A stretch of 64,000 nt of DNA from G963708235 sp963708235 (GCA_963708235.1 OY970200.1:2046001-2110000), one strand, 5' to 3'. Positions 8,967 to 17,817 are shown, numbered from the stretch's first letter. Made by a program: numbers and translations. Notes: generated by a model not told the origin, from the sequence alone.

Positions 8967-9452
8967 CTAATGGTCCTCTCCCTGGAGGTCGTCCCGGGTC
9001 GCAAAGTCGTTCTGACGCCATGCCTCGTAGACGGCAATGGCGGCGGCGTTCGCCAGATTGAGACTCCGGCCACCGGGGGCGATCGGGATCATCACCTGGG
9101 CGGTGACGGCAGGATGGGAGCGCACGGCTTCCGGCAGCCCGACCGACTCCTTGCCGAACAGCAGCACATCCCCCCGGCGGTAGGCCACGTCGGTGTAGCG
9201 CACCGAGCCGTACTGGGTGAAGGCGTACACGGTGGTCGGGGCGACCGCCGCCAGAAACGCATCGAGGTCGTCGTGGTTGCGGACTCTTGCGTGTTCCCGG
9301 TAGTCGAGCCCGGCTCGGCGGAGCTTGGCCGTATCGAGGTCGAATCCCAGGGGGTGGATGAGATGGAGGTCGCAGCCGGTGTTGACCGTCAGCCGCATCA
9401 GGTTGCCGGTGTTCGGAGCGATCTCGGGTTCGTGCAGGACCACATGGAACAT
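8967..9452 (-). CDS. trmL: tRNA (cytidine/uridine-34 2'-O)-methyltransferase TrmL
   Basis: This 161-residue protein is full length for the compact SPOUT family of wobble-base ribose methylases. It shows EPEIAPNTGN at residue 8, the catalytic arginine of LMRL, FGKESVGLP near 100 and the knot-forming MIPIAPGGRSLNLANAA near 122-138. TrmL methylates position 34 of tRNA-Leu isoacceptors with SAM in other bacteria; this is knowledge of the family. It sits between an Rrf2 regulator and the thioesterase on the same strand. Confidence 0.92.
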   Translation of the reverse strand: MFHVVLHEPEIAPNTGNLMRLTVNTGCDLHLIHPLGFDLDTAKLRRAGLDYREHARVRNHDDLDAFLAAVAPTTVYAFTQYGSVRYTDVAYRRGDVLLFGKESVGLPEAVRSHPAVTAQVMIPIAPGGRSLNLANAAAIAVYEAWRQNDFATRDDLQGEDH

Positions 9453-9465
9453 CGGAGACGCCGGG

Positions 9466-9933
9466 TCAGGGCAGATCCGGGGCGGGGGGGATCACATCGA
9501 TCGGCACCGTCCACCGTCCACCGGCCCGGCTGGCCAGGGTGGCGAAGGTCACGCCGTCGAGGATGGCGATGGTGGCATCGCGGACTTCCTCCCAGACCTC
9601 CTTGAGCGAGCAGCACACCTCCATCGGGCACGGTTCCGGCGCCGACCGGGTGGCGCACGAAATGGGGGCGAGCTGACCCTGGAACACCCGGACCACCCGA
9701 TCCAGCGTGAGGTTCTCGGGGGCGTGGTTGAGCAGGTAGCCGCCCATCGGGCCCCGGACCGACCGGACGATCCCGGCGCCGCGGAGCTGGCTCATGATCT
9801 GCTCGAGGAACGACGCCGGCACGGCGGTGCGTGTCGCCAGATCGGCCAACTTCAGCGGCCGCCCCTCCCCCTCGGCGAGCGCAAGGGCGAGCACTGCACG
9901 TGTGGCGTAGTCGGTCTTCTTGGTGATCCACAT
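9466..9933 (-). CDS. Rrf2-family transcriptional regulator with four cysteines
   Basis: This 155-residue protein has an N-terminal winged HTH (MWITKKTDYATRAVLAL, PASFLEQIMSQLRGAGIV, VRGPMGGYLL). C93, C102, C107 and C108 lie where IscR-like members bind an Fe-S cluster. I chose the second ATG because family members start just before the xITKKTDYA block. It is divergent from an ssuABC-like transporter, and an inverted repeat lies between them, so sulfur- or redox-dependent control of that operon is likely but inferred. Confidence 0.87.
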   Translation of the reverse strand: MWITKKTDYATRAVLALALAEGEGRPLKLADLATRTAVPASFLEQIMSQLRGAGIVRSVRGPMGGYLLNHAPENLTLDRVVRVFQGQLAPISCATRSAPEPCPMEVCCSLKEVWEEVRDATIAILDGVTFATLASRAGGRWTVPIDVIPPAPDLP

Positions 9934-10050
9934 TCCCGACCACATTAGTAAGGATCATGGACGCTCCCAATGACCACGGGCCGCTCGACCCATTCGGCGT
10001 TTCGAAGGTTGACATCGCGGTTTCGGCGGCGTAGCTTCCTTAAGTCCTTA

Positions 10051-10072
10051 ATTCCGACTAGACAAGTCGGAT
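10051..10072. promoter_or_regulatory. Near-perfect inverted repeat between rrf2-type gene and transporter
   Basis: ATTCCGACT and AGTCGGATT face each other across 5 bp (AGACA), with one mismatch in nine. It lies 24 bp upstream of the ATG at 10096 and 118 bp from the regulator start. The position suits an operator for the Rrf2-family regulator over the transporter promoter. Confidence 0.55.
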
Positions 10073-10095
10073 TACTCAGATATTTGGAGACGCCG

Positions 10096-11160
10096 ATGAA
10101 CAGGCTCACACGACGGACGGCGCTACTGGCAGCTTTCGCCCTGCTGGTGACGGCATGTGGGGGCGGGGACTCCGCCGAAACAACCGGCCCCGAGGGCGCC
10201 GCCGGCGGCGGTTCGGGCCTCGACGAGGTCACCCTCGGGTTCTTCGCCAATGTCACCCACGCCCCGGCGATCGTCGGGGTTTCCAAGGGCTTCTTCCAGG
10301 AGGAGCTCGGCGATGTGACGCTCGGCACCGCCACCTTCAACGCCGGAGGCGAGGCGATCGAGGCGCTGTTCAACGACGCCGTCGATATCACCTTCATCGG
10401 CCCCAACCCGGCCATCAACGGATTCGCCCAGTCCGAGGGTGCAGCAGTGCGGATCATCGCCGGATCGACGTCCGGTGGCGCCTCTCTGGTGGTCGCCCAG
10501 GACATCAACGCCGTCGAGGATCTCGAAGGCAAACAGTTGGCCACCCCGGCGCTCGGCAACACCCAGGATGTCGCCGCCAGGGCCTGGCTCGCCGAGCAGG
10601 GATACGACACCACCCTCGAAGGCGGAGGTGAGGTGAACATCGTCCCCCAGGCCAACGCCGAGATCCTGGAATCGTTCCGTGCCGGGAACATCCAGGCGGC
10701 GTGGGTCCCGGAGCCGTGGGCCACCCGTCTCGTACTCGAAGGCGATGGCAAGGTCTTCCTCGACGAGGCCGACCTGTGGCCCAACGGTCAGTTCGTGACG
10801 ACCCACCTGCTCGTTGCCACGTCGTTCCTCGAGGAGCATCCAGACGTGGTCGACGCCATCCTGCGTGGTCTGGTCCGCTCGGTCGACTTCGTCAACGAGG
10901 ACGAGGCAGCGGCACAGGCGATCGTCAACACCACCATCGAGGAGATCACCGGGAGCCCGATCGCCGAGGAGACCATCACCGGCGCATGGGCAAATCTGGA
11001 GTTCACCCTCGATCCGATCGCTTCCTCGCTCGCCAAGTCCGCCGATGACGCCATCGCCGCCGGGCTCCTCGAGCCGGTCGACCTGGACGGGATCTACGCC
11101 CTGGACCGGCTGAACGCCATCCTCGCCGAACTCGGACGGGACGAGGTGTCCTCGTCATGA
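10096..11160 (+). CDS. ABC transporter substrate-binding lipoprotein, sulfonate/nitrate/taurine type
   Basis: This 354-residue protein starts MNRLTRRTALLAAFALLVTA and has the lipobox VTAC, so it should be anchored outside the membrane. The mature part has the SsuA/TauA/NrtA features: LGFFANVTHAPAIVG, then WVPEPWATRL in the second lobe. GGAGA lies 5 bp before the ATG. It overlaps the ATPase gene by ATGA. Aliphatic sulfonate is the favoured ligand because of the Rrf2 regulator, but nitrate or another small anion is possible. Confidence 0.87.
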   Translation: MNRLTRRTALLAAFALLVTACGGGDSAETTGPEGAAGGGSGLDEVTLGFFANVTHAPAIVGVSKGFFQEELGDVTLGTATFNAGGEAIEALFNDAVDITFIGPNPAINGFAQSEGAAVRIIAGSTSGGASLVVAQDINAVEDLEGKQLATPALGNTQDVAARAWLAEQGYDTTLEGGGEVNIVPQANAEILESFRAGNIQAAWVPEPWATRLVLEGDGKVFLDEADLWPNGQFVTTHLLVATSFLEEHPDVVDAILRGLVRSVDFVNEDEAAAQAIVNTTIEEITGSPIAEETITGAWANLEFTLDPIASSLAKSADDAIAAGLLEPVDLDGIYALDRLNAILAELGRDEVSSS

Positions 11161-11945
11161 CGCTTCAGGAGCACACGGCGCAGACCACCAAACCGGTGTC
11201 CCGTACGGCAGTGAGCATCAGCAATGTCTCCAAGACCTACAGCAACGGTCGCTCCCGGCTCCAGGCCCTCGACAACGTCTCGCTCGACATCGCCGAGGGC
11301 GAATTCGTCTGCCTGCTGGGCGCCTCCGGGTGCGGCAAGAGCACTCTGCTCAACCTGGTGTCGGGTCTGTACCAGACGTCGGAGGGCATGATTGACACCG
11401 GCGGACGCCGGATCGGGCTTGTGTTCCAGGAACCGGCGCTGTTTCCCTGGCTCACGGTGGCCCGCAACGTCGAGGCGGCGATGCGGTTCCGCAAGGTCCC
11501 CAAGGATCAGCGTGCCCAGCGGGTGGACGAGCTGTTGCGGCTCGTCCACCTGCAGGACTTCGCCAACGAGCGCCCCCACCAGCTCTCGGGTGGGATGCGG
11601 CAGCGCACCGCCATCGCCCGAGCCCTGGGCCAGGACGCCGAGATCCTGCTTATGGACGAGCCGTTCGGTTCTCTGGATGCGATGACGCGTGGGGTCCTCC
11701 ACGACGAGATCGAGAGCATCTGGAAAGAGACCGGTCTCACCGTGCTGTTCGTCACCCACGACGTGCGAGAGGCGGTCCGTCTCGGCGACCGGGTGGTGCT
11801 GCTGTCGAGCCGGCCCGGAAAGATCATCGAGACCTACGACGTGAAGATGAGCCGACCGCGGCGCCTCGAGGCGCAGGCCGTCGGCGACCTCGCCGCCGAG
11901 ATCACCGCCCGATTGCGGGGAGAGGTGCGGCGACATGCCCGCTGA
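11157..11945 (+). CDS. ABC transporter ATP-binding protein, SsuB/TauB type
   Basis: This 262-residue ATPase has Walker A GASGCGKSTLL, Q-loop LVFQEPALFPWL, signature LSGGMRQR, Walker B ILLMDEPFGSLD and a switch histidine in FVTHDVREA. The FPW after the Q-loop and DEPFGSLDAMTR are typical of the nitrate/sulfonate/taurine group. It is the second gene of a three-gene importer operon and overlaps both neighbours. Confidence 0.93.
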   Translation: MTLQEHTAQTTKPVSRTAVSISNVSKTYSNGRSRLQALDNVSLDIAEGEFVCLLGASGCGKSTLLNLVSGLYQTSEGMIDTGGRRIGLVFQEPALFPWLTVARNVEAAMRFRKVPKDQRAQRVDELLRLVHLQDFANERPHQLSGGMRQRTAIARALGQDAEILLMDEPFGSLDAMTRGVLHDEIESIWKETGLTVLFVTHDVREAVRLGDRVVLLSSRPGKIIETYDVKMSRPRRLEAQAVGDLAAEITARLRGEVRRHAR

Positions 11946-12816
11946 CACCCGCGCCCTCGACGTGGCCGGCGATCTCGACGCCGAGATCACCGGTCTCGAC
12001 GCCCTGGAGACGCCCCGCATCGAACGCAAGCCGCTCCCGATACGCATCTGGGATTCCCTGTGGCCCAAGCTCGCCGCCGTCGGCCTGGTGCTTGGGGCGT
12101 GGCAGCTCATCGTGATGTCGGGATGGAAGCCCGACTACGTGCTGCCCCCACCGGCCGAGGTGCTCGGCAGGCTCTGGGACGACATGGGGACGGCACGGTT
12201 CTGGACGGCGGTGGGCATCACCATGCGCCGTGCCGTCGTCGGATATGCCGTGGCCGTCGCCATCGGCACCGCCGTCGGGCTGGCCGTGGCGCAGAGTTCG
12301 ATCCTGCGGCGTGCCGTCGGCTCGCTGATCACCGGTCTGCAGAGCATGCCGTCGATCGTCTGGTTCCCGTTTGCGATCATGCTGTTCGGGTTGTCGGAGA
12401 CGGCGATCTTCTTCGTCATCGTCCTCGGCGCTGCTCCCGCCATCGCCAACGGGCTGGTGGCGGGTATCGATCACATCGAGCCGATCCTGTTGCGCGCCGG
12501 CCGCATTCTGGGTGCGCGAGGTCCAAGCTCGTGGCGCCACGTCATCCTCCCGGCGGCACTACCGGGCTATGTCGCCGGGTTGAAGCAGGGCTGGGCCTTT
12601 GCATGGCGGTCGTTGATGGCGGGTGAGCTGCTGGTGATCATCGCCGCCCAGCCGTCGATCGGGGTCCAGCTCCAGTTCGCCCGCGAGCTTTCCAATGCGG
12701 CTCAGCTCCAGGCGATCATGATCGTCGTGCTGGTGATCGGGCTGCTGGTCGACGGATTGTTCTTCGGGACCATCGAACGCACGGTGCGACGTAACCGGGG
12801 TCTCCTCTCCCCTTGA
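11935..12816 (+). CDS. ABC transporter permease, SsuC/TauC type
   Basis: This 293-residue protein has six membrane segments and a BPD permease EAA-like loop (HIEPILLRAGRILGARGPSS). Its N-terminal 35 residues are acidic and cytoplasmic. It overlaps the ATPase gene by 11 bp. With the two upstream genes it forms a complete importer. A 14-bp inverted repeat follows its stop. Confidence 0.92.
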   Translation: MPADTRALDVAGDLDAEITGLDALETPRIERKPLPIRIWDSLWPKLAAVGLVLGAWQLIVMSGWKPDYVLPPPAEVLGRLWDDMGTARFWTAVGITMRRAVVGYAVAVAIGTAVGLAVAQSSILRRAVGSLITGLQSMPSIVWFPFAIMLFGLSETAIFFVIVLGAAPAIANGLVAGIDHIEPILLRAGRILGARGPSSWRHVILPAALPGYVAGLKQGWAFAWRSLMAGELLVIIAAQPSIGVQLQFARELSNAAQLQAIMIVVLVIGLLVDGLFFGTIERTVRRNRGLLSP

Positions 12817-12829
12817 CGTCGCCCTCCCC

Positions 12830-12882
12830 CCGTGGTGACGGCGTACTCTTCTGACAGCCTCGGGAGCGCGCCGTCACCACGG
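12830..12882. repeat. Perfect 14-bp inverted repeat between transporter and cyclase genes
   Basis: CCGTGGTGACGGCG at 12830-12843 pairs with CGCCGTCACCACGG at 12869-12882, leaving a 25-nt loop. It follows the permease stop by 13 bp and precedes the next ATG by 27 bp. It may end the transporter transcript. The large loop and closeness to the next gene also allow an operator or attenuator. Confidence 0.6.
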
Positions 12883-12909
12883 CACCGTGCCTCTGGTACC
12901 GATCACGCC

Positions 12910-13833
12910 ATGACGTGCGATGCTATGCCGATGCACGTACCTCATCGACTCCCCCACTTCAGCAAGCTTCGGGCCGCTCTGCTCACCGTCGTCCTACTCG
13001 TCGCATCCGCATGTTCGACCACGACACTGACTCCGGTGTCCACCACGGCGGTCGGAACGGTGGAGACCACCACATCGGCGCCTCAGGCAACCGACGAGAC
13101 GCCGGCGTATCCGGTGATCGACGGCGGCGGGGTTGCGTCCTGGGTGCCGGAGATCCTCTCCGAGATCGACCATGATCCTGCTGCCTTCACCCAGGGCCTC
13201 ATCGTCGACGACGGGACGGTGTTCGAGAGCACCGGCCTCTACGGCGAATCGTCGGTGCGTGAGCTGGATCGAACCACCGGCGAAGTGCTGCGCCAGGAGC
13301 CGCTGGCACCGGACCTGTTCGGTGAGGGTCTCGAGTTGGTGGATGATCGCCTGCTCCAGCTCACCTGGCAGGAGGAGACCCTCGTCGTGTGGGGTCGGGA
13401 CGACTTCGTCGCCCAGGACCCCATCGCCTACGAGGGCGAGGGCTGGGGTCTGTGCCTGAACGATGACGTGCTGGTGATGTCCGACGGGTCCAGTCAGCTC
13501 ACCATGCGCGATCCGCAGTCGTTCGCCGAGCTGTCCCGGGTCGACGTGACGCTCGACGGCGTCCCGCGCGACATGCTCAACGAGTTGGAGTGTGTCGATG
13601 GTTGGGTGTTCTCCAATGTGTGGATGACCAACGACATCGTGGTGATCGACCCCGAATCGGGTGAGGTCGTCGCGGTCATCGACGCCTCGTCTCTCGACGC
13701 CGAGGTGGCCGACGCCCCCGACCGGGACGTCCTCAACGGCATCGCCTACGACCCCGACACCGACACCTTCCTGGTCACCGGCAAACTCTGGCCCACCATG
13801 TTCGAGGTCCGCTTCGTCAAGCCAATCCCCTGA
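12910..13833 (+). CDS. Glutaminyl-peptide cyclotransferase (plant/bacterial type), exported
   Basis: This 307-residue protein has an N-terminal signal (RAALLTVVLLVASACSTTT) with a possible lipoprotein cysteine and a Thr/Ser linker. The mature part is a beta-propeller of the PF05096 type: HDPAAFTQGLIVDD, STGLYGESSVREL, GEGLELVDDRLLQLTWQE and LNGIAYDPDTDTFLVTGKLW. These enzymes convert N-terminal Gln to pyroglutamate. Start choice among ATGs at 12910, 12925 and 12931 is uncertain; all keep the signal. Confidence 0.85.
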   Translation: MTCDAMPMHVPHRLPHFSKLRAALLTVVLLVASACSTTTLTPVSTTAVGTVETTTSAPQATDETPAYPVIDGGGVASWVPEILSEIDHDPAAFTQGLIVDDGTVFESTGLYGESSVRELDRTTGEVLRQEPLAPDLFGEGLELVDDRLLQLTWQEETLVVWGRDDFVAQDPIAYEGEGWGLCLNDDVLVMSDGSSQLTMRDPQSFAELSRVDVTLDGVPRDMLNELECVDGWVFSNVWMTNDIVVIDPESGEVVAVIDASSLDAEVADAPDRDVLNGIAYDPDTDTFLVTGKLWPTMFEVRFVKPIP

Positions 13834-13837
13834 CCCC

Positions 13838-13958
13838 GACGCACGCGGCAAATCGACCGTCAGGGACCAGGAGGCCGCGCCCCGCCCCGTCTGCGTCCGC
13901 AAGCGTCCGCAGCCACCCCGCCCCCAGGGCGGGGAGGGCCAGAAGGGACTTGGCGTCC
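13838..13958 (+). repeat. Dispersed repeat, copy A
   Basis: The stretch after the cyclase stop contains GCGGCAAATCGACCGTCAGG, then CCGCGCCCCGCCCC and GGGCGGGGAGGGCCAGAAGG. The same blocks, diverged, recur in the same order at 14551-14690 after the next gene. A CCCCGCCC/GGGCGGGG stem could act as a terminator. Confidence 0.55.
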
Positions 13959-14013
13959 ATCTGGACGGCCTGCCGGGAGCCTTCGGAGAGTCTTCTCCGA
14001 GTAGCGTGTGCGG

Positions 14014-14526
14014 ATGCTCCGAGAATCCGACCGCGACATCGTGATCCGCCGCGCCTCGACCGACGACATCGACTCCGTTGCCGACCTCACCGAGGACTCC
14101 TACCGCAGCGGCGGGTTCCTCGATGTCGAAGGTGGCGAGGACTACGCCATCGAGCTGCGAGATGTCGGGCGACGGATCCGACAGGCGGTGGTCCTGGTCG
14201 CCGAGGTCGACGGGGTCCCGGTGGCGTCGGTGACCCTGGCGGAGCACGGAACCCCGCTCTCCGAGATCGCCATGGAGGGCGAGGTGGAGATCCGGATGCT
14301 GGCGGTCGCCGCCTCGATGCGCCGTCGCGGCATCGCCGAACGTCTCATGATGGCGGCCATGGAGTACGCCCGCAGCCGTGGGCTCACCGGCATCGTGCTG
14401 TCGACCGAGCCCCCGATGCACAGCGCCCAGCGTCTCTACCAACGCCTCGGCTACCAACGCGCCCCCGAACGCGACTGGACCATCGACGGCTTCGAGCTCC
14501 TCGTCTTCGACCGCCCCGTCGAGTAG
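14014..14526 (+). CDS. GNAT-family N-acetyltransferase
   Basis: This 170-residue protein starts MLRESDRDIVIRRASTDDI and has the acetyl-CoA motif A, EIRMLAVAASMRRRGIAERL, at about residues 93-112 (R-x-x-G-I-A), followed by ARSRGLTGIVLST and LYQRLGYQ. GNAT enzymes transfer acetyl groups from acetyl-CoA to amines. A GTG 6 bp upstream is possible. The substrate is unknown. Dispersed repeats flank it on both sides. Confidence 0.88.
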   Translation: MLRESDRDIVIRRASTDDIDSVADLTEDSYRSGGFLDVEGGEDYAIELRDVGRRIRQAVVLVAEVDGVPVASVTLAEHGTPLSEIAMEGEVEIRMLAVAASMRRRGIAERLMMAAMEYARSRGLTGIVLSTEPPMHSAQRLYQRLGYQRAPERDWTIDGFELLVFDRPVE

Positions 14527-14550
14527 AGCCTTCAGGTCATCCCTCCTCGC

Positions 14551-14690
14551 TGACCCGGGTCTGCGCACACGCGACAAGTCGACCCTGAAGGATGCAGACG
14601 TCGCGCCCCGCCCCACCTCCTCCCAGAACCTCGGAGGCACCCCGCCCCGCCCAATTGAGGGAGGGGGGCGGGGAGGGCCAGGAAAGGACA
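14551..14690 (+). repeat. Dispersed repeat, copy B
   Basis: This stretch follows the acetyltransferase stop and shares with copy A the ordered blocks GACAAGTCGACCCTGAAGG, TCGCGCCCCGCCCC and GGGCGGGGAGGGCCAGGAAA. The CCCCGCCCC/GGGGCGGGG pair can form a stem. The copies are alike in order and outer blocks but differ in the middle. Confidence 0.55.
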
Positions 14691-14773
14691 CTCGACGACC
14701 GCAGATCGGGCGGAGACAGCCGAAACAAGACGCTTGCGAACGCAGACCGGTTCGGCGGAGCGACTGTGCGTGT

Positions 14774-16262
14774 TCAGCGGTCGGGGTCGACGCCCTGGGG
14801 GGTGACTGGTGGGGGCCAGGGCATGGGGATGCCGTTGGTGCGGTGGTCTTCAGGGAGGGCGGCGTGCTCGTCGGGGTCGAACGGGGACCATCCGGCGCGG
14901 CGTGCCCTCCAGTCGTAACGCCACTGGCGGTGGCTGGCGTAGACCACCGTGGCCAGCCATTCCAGATCTTCGGGTACGAAGAGTCGTTGATCGGCAAGGC
15001 GGCTCCGGAAGCTCCGGGGACATGGGACGGTCGCCGAACCATCCGACGAGTTCGGCGCCGCTCAACGAGCCGAGAAGGCGCAGCACACCGGAGAGGTCGA
15101 TGAACCCGCTCCCGACCTGATGCGGTTCGTACCCGGGCATCGGGCGGCATGCCCCGATCAATAGCGCCCGTAACAGCGGCGGCGGTACCTGGACATCGAC
15201 GGTGATCCCCTCGGCGGCAGCCATCTCGACGGCTCGCGTCACCGATTCCCGATCGGGGCCGGCGAGCGGCAGGGCGGGAAGCTCCTCCGCACCCTTTGGA
15301 GGGTCCCAGATCTCATCACCGAAGGTGTCGATCATCCCTGCGCCCACCACGGGGATACCTTCGTCGAGCCCGAGATGGGCTCTGGATGCATGGCGAAGCT
15401 GGAGCAGGGCGGCAGCGCAGATCAACGCCAAACCGGTGACGCGGGGGGCGGCGAACGAGGTGCCTTCCGGATAGTTGGGGACCGCCGATCTGCCGTAGGC
15501 AACGAGGTCGGGACCGGAGGTGGGGTCGCCGGGAACACCACGGGAGGAGTAGTCGGCCAGCCGGGTTCCGGCCTCGTCGTCACTGGCCCCGACGGCGAGC
15601 ACCCAGGCGGGCTGGGCCCATGCCGACACGGTTTCACGGCCAGCGATCTCACCGCAGTTGCCGGCGGCGGCAACCGTCAGGATCCGGTCGCTGATCCCGG
15701 CCGTGATGAGGTTGACCAGATCGTCGGGCACCGACGGGTAGTCGAGGGCGGTGGTTCCCAGGCTCATGCTGATCACCGGCATCAGCGGCGGTTCGAGTGG
15801 CGTCGCCAGGGAGGCGTCGAACTGGACCTGCCGTCTCCCGTCGACGATCCGGGTCACCGGATAGCCGAGCAGGGCTCCGTCGGGGTCGACAAAGGGTCCG
15901 CGGTACCGGGTGACCCTCTCGGTATCCGCCCGAGCCGCCAGGTAGTCGATCCCGGCGGCGATGGTCTGGACTTCATCGGCGATCGCCATCGGGGCCACGA
16001 CCACATGAACGCCTTCGATGGCGGCCAACCGTTCCACGATGTCAGGACTGCCGGCGACCTCGACGATGCCGGTGGAGCGGTAGAGGATCCCGAAGTGGGC
16101 AATCTCGAACACCTGACGGACCGCCGCATCGGTGGGTTCGGTGAACACCACCCGGTAGCGGAACGGCACGGCGGCGTAGGCCGCCGGCCCCGCCTCGGGT
16201 CGGCAACTGTCGGCACCCTGATCGAGGGGTCCGAAGATCGGGAACTCCACTCCCCCGTCCAT
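14774..16262 (-). pseudogene. Subtilase-like protein without Asp/His, frameshifted near its C-terminus
   Basis: The frame from ATG 16262 encodes a subtilisin-like C-terminal half. It has VISMSLGTT, the oxyanion asparagine in VAAAGNCGE (N202) and the serine in EGTSFAAPRVTGLAL (S269). No DTG or HGT motif precedes these, so a classical triad is missing. Near 15000-15040 the sensible frame changes. Reading on with one base removed gives QRLFVPEDLEWLATVVYASH and ends at 14774, which looks more protein-like than the frame running to 14850. It starts 5 bp after the intact subtilase stop, so both belong to one operon. It may be a non-catalytic partner, or a degraded copy. Confidence 0.6.
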
Positions 16263-16267
16263 GTCGG

Positions 16268-17470
16268 TCACAACCGATTCCAGACGGCGGCCGCATCGAC
16301 GATCCCGTGTCCGGAGTCCGGGTTCCACCCTGCGGCGTCGAGTGGCGCAGCGGCGGCGATCAGGTGTGCCTTGAGCTCGGCGGGCGGCAACGAGACCGCC
16401 GCCGGGTTCGATCTGAGTGCGGCGACGACCCCGGCCACGACCGGAGCCGAGGCCGAGGTGCCGTCGTGCAGGGAGGGATTGAACGCCGGGGCGGCGAAGT
16501 TGGCATACCCGCACAGGTCGGGCTTTTCGGCGGCGAGACCACCCGGGCCCTGCGAGGAATACCCGAGGAGCTGCCGCTCGACCGTGACCGCACCCACGGT
16601 GATGACCTCGGGGTGGCTGTTGGCGCCGTGGATGCTGTTGCCGGGACCGATGTCCCCGGCGCCGCAACGCCCGGCAGGACAGGTGGTCCCGCAGTTACCG
16701 GCAGCGAAAACGACATCGGCTCCCGACGCCACCAGCGCCGAGGTGATCGTGTTGAACGGGTGGGCAGGATTGGCGCTGTAGTTCTGGGGGTGACCCACCG
16801 GCGCATCCCCCGAGCGGTCGTAGAGACCCCAACTGTTGCTGACCACCATCGGACCCGGCATCCGCAGCATCACACCCAGGATCTCTGCGAAGAACCTGAT
16901 GCCGTCGGAGAGGAACGCCACCCACCCGCCGGAACTCGAGGCACGCAGCAGCGGGTAGTCGTGGATCTGGGCATCGGGAGCGGCGATCTGGGCATCGGCC
17001 GCACACATGGTGCCGTGACCTCCGGTTGCGGTACCGGGGGCCACTTCCGGCCAGGGCGACCATCCGCCGGACACCCGAACCTGCTTGCCGTCGACCCCGG
17101 TGTCGACGATGGCGATGCGAACCCCGAGCCCGGTGTGCCCGTGACCCCTCAGCTCGGCGACCCCGAGGGCGGCGGCGACGTCATCGATGGTTCCGATCGC
17201 ACCGTCGGGGCAGACGGCGGGGAACGGTGCGATCTCGAGATCCTCGAATACCCCGGCGACGTCGTCGCGGGCCAGCAACTCCTCCTCAGCCTCGTCGGCA
17301 ACATCGGCGACCAGCACGAAGTCGCCGGCCACCGGCACCGGCGCAGCCGCAACGAAATCGACACCGGCGGGACCGACGTTCTCCAGCTCTGGAGCGGCGA
17401 CCGCAAAGTCGCCGACCTGGGCCGACGCCACCAACCACTCGTGCGGTCGCATCACCACGATTTTGCGCAT
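16268..17470 (-). CDS. S8 subtilisin-family serine protease
   Basis: This 400-residue protein carries a full triad: D123 in IVDTGVDGK, H152 in GGHGTMCA and S339 in DGTSASAPVVAG, with oxyanion N259 in FAAGNCG. The first 100 residues resemble a propeptide and there is no signal peptide, so it may act inside the cell or leave by another route. Several Cys (NCGTTCPAGRC) could form a disulfide or metal knot. GGAGGAG precedes the ATG. It lies between a 93-residue gene and a triad-deficient paralogue on the same strand. Confidence 0.9.
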   Translation of the reverse strand: MRKIVVMRPHEWLVASAQVGDFAVAAPELENVGPAGVDFVAAAPVPVAGDFVLVADVADEAEEELLARDDVAGVFEDLEIAPFPAVCPDGAIGTIDDVAAALGVAELRGHGHTGLGVRIAIVDTGVDGKQVRVSGGWSPWPEVAPGTATGGHGTMCAADAQIAAPDAQIHDYPLLRASSSGGWVAFLSDGIRFFAEILGVMLRMPGPMVVSNSWGLYDRSGDAPVGHPQNYSANPAHPFNTITSALVASGADVVFAAGNCGTTCPAGRCGAGDIGPGNSIHGANSHPEVITVGAVTVERQLLGYSSQGPGGLAAEKPDLCGYANFAAPAFNPSLHDGTSASAPVVAGVVAALRSNPAAVSLPPAELKAHLIAAAAPLDAAGWNPDSGHGIVDAAAVWNRL

Positions 17471-17496
17471 CGACCGTTCTCCTCCCCACCCGCTCG

Positions 17497-17778
17497 CTAG
17501 GCGGTGTCCGGCCCGTTGCCTGTCTCGATCGCTCCGAGGTCACCCATGCCGAGATCCGGGTACATCATCACCCGCTCATCGCTCTCCACCACGGGGACCA
17601 CCCCGGGGCTGATCATCCCGCGAACCACCATCCGACCGTCGGGCATCGGGACCACGCCGAAGCCGGCATCGATGTCGACCCCGACGTGACGCAGCCAACC
17701 CAGGGCGGCATCTGCTTCACCTTCGTTCGGGGCCGTCACCACCAGCATGAACGGCGCCGCATTCTCAGCGGACGACAT
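17497..17778 (-). CDS. Small protein upstream of the subtilase pair
   Basis: This 93-residue protein starts MSSAENAAPFMLVVTAPNEG and is followed 26 bp later by the subtilase. A compact alpha/beta pattern (FMLVVTAPNEGEADAALGWL, then VPMPDGRMVVRG) could resemble an I9-type inhibitor or a detached propeptide. I cannot confirm this from sequence alone. Operon position suggests a role in folding or inhibition of the proteases. Confidence 0.6.
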   Translation of the reverse strand: MSSAENAAPFMLVVTAPNEGEADAALGWLRHVGVDIDAGFGVVPMPDGRMVVRGMISPGVVPVVESDERVMMYPDLGMGDLGAIETGNGPDTA

Positions 17779-17817
17779 GGCAGGACTCTACGCCCCAGGG
17801 TCCGGTTGCGACGGGCA

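Noticed and set aside
12994..15150. 718-residue open frame on the minus strand
   Set aside because: It runs across three unrelated loci, including antisense to the cyclase and acetyltransferase. High GC keeps it open; no domain is seen.
16268..17500. 397-residue plus-strand frame opposite the subtilase
   Set aside because: It is Gly/Arg/His-rich antisense sequence without motifs; the minus-strand frame has the full catalytic triad and a ribosome site.
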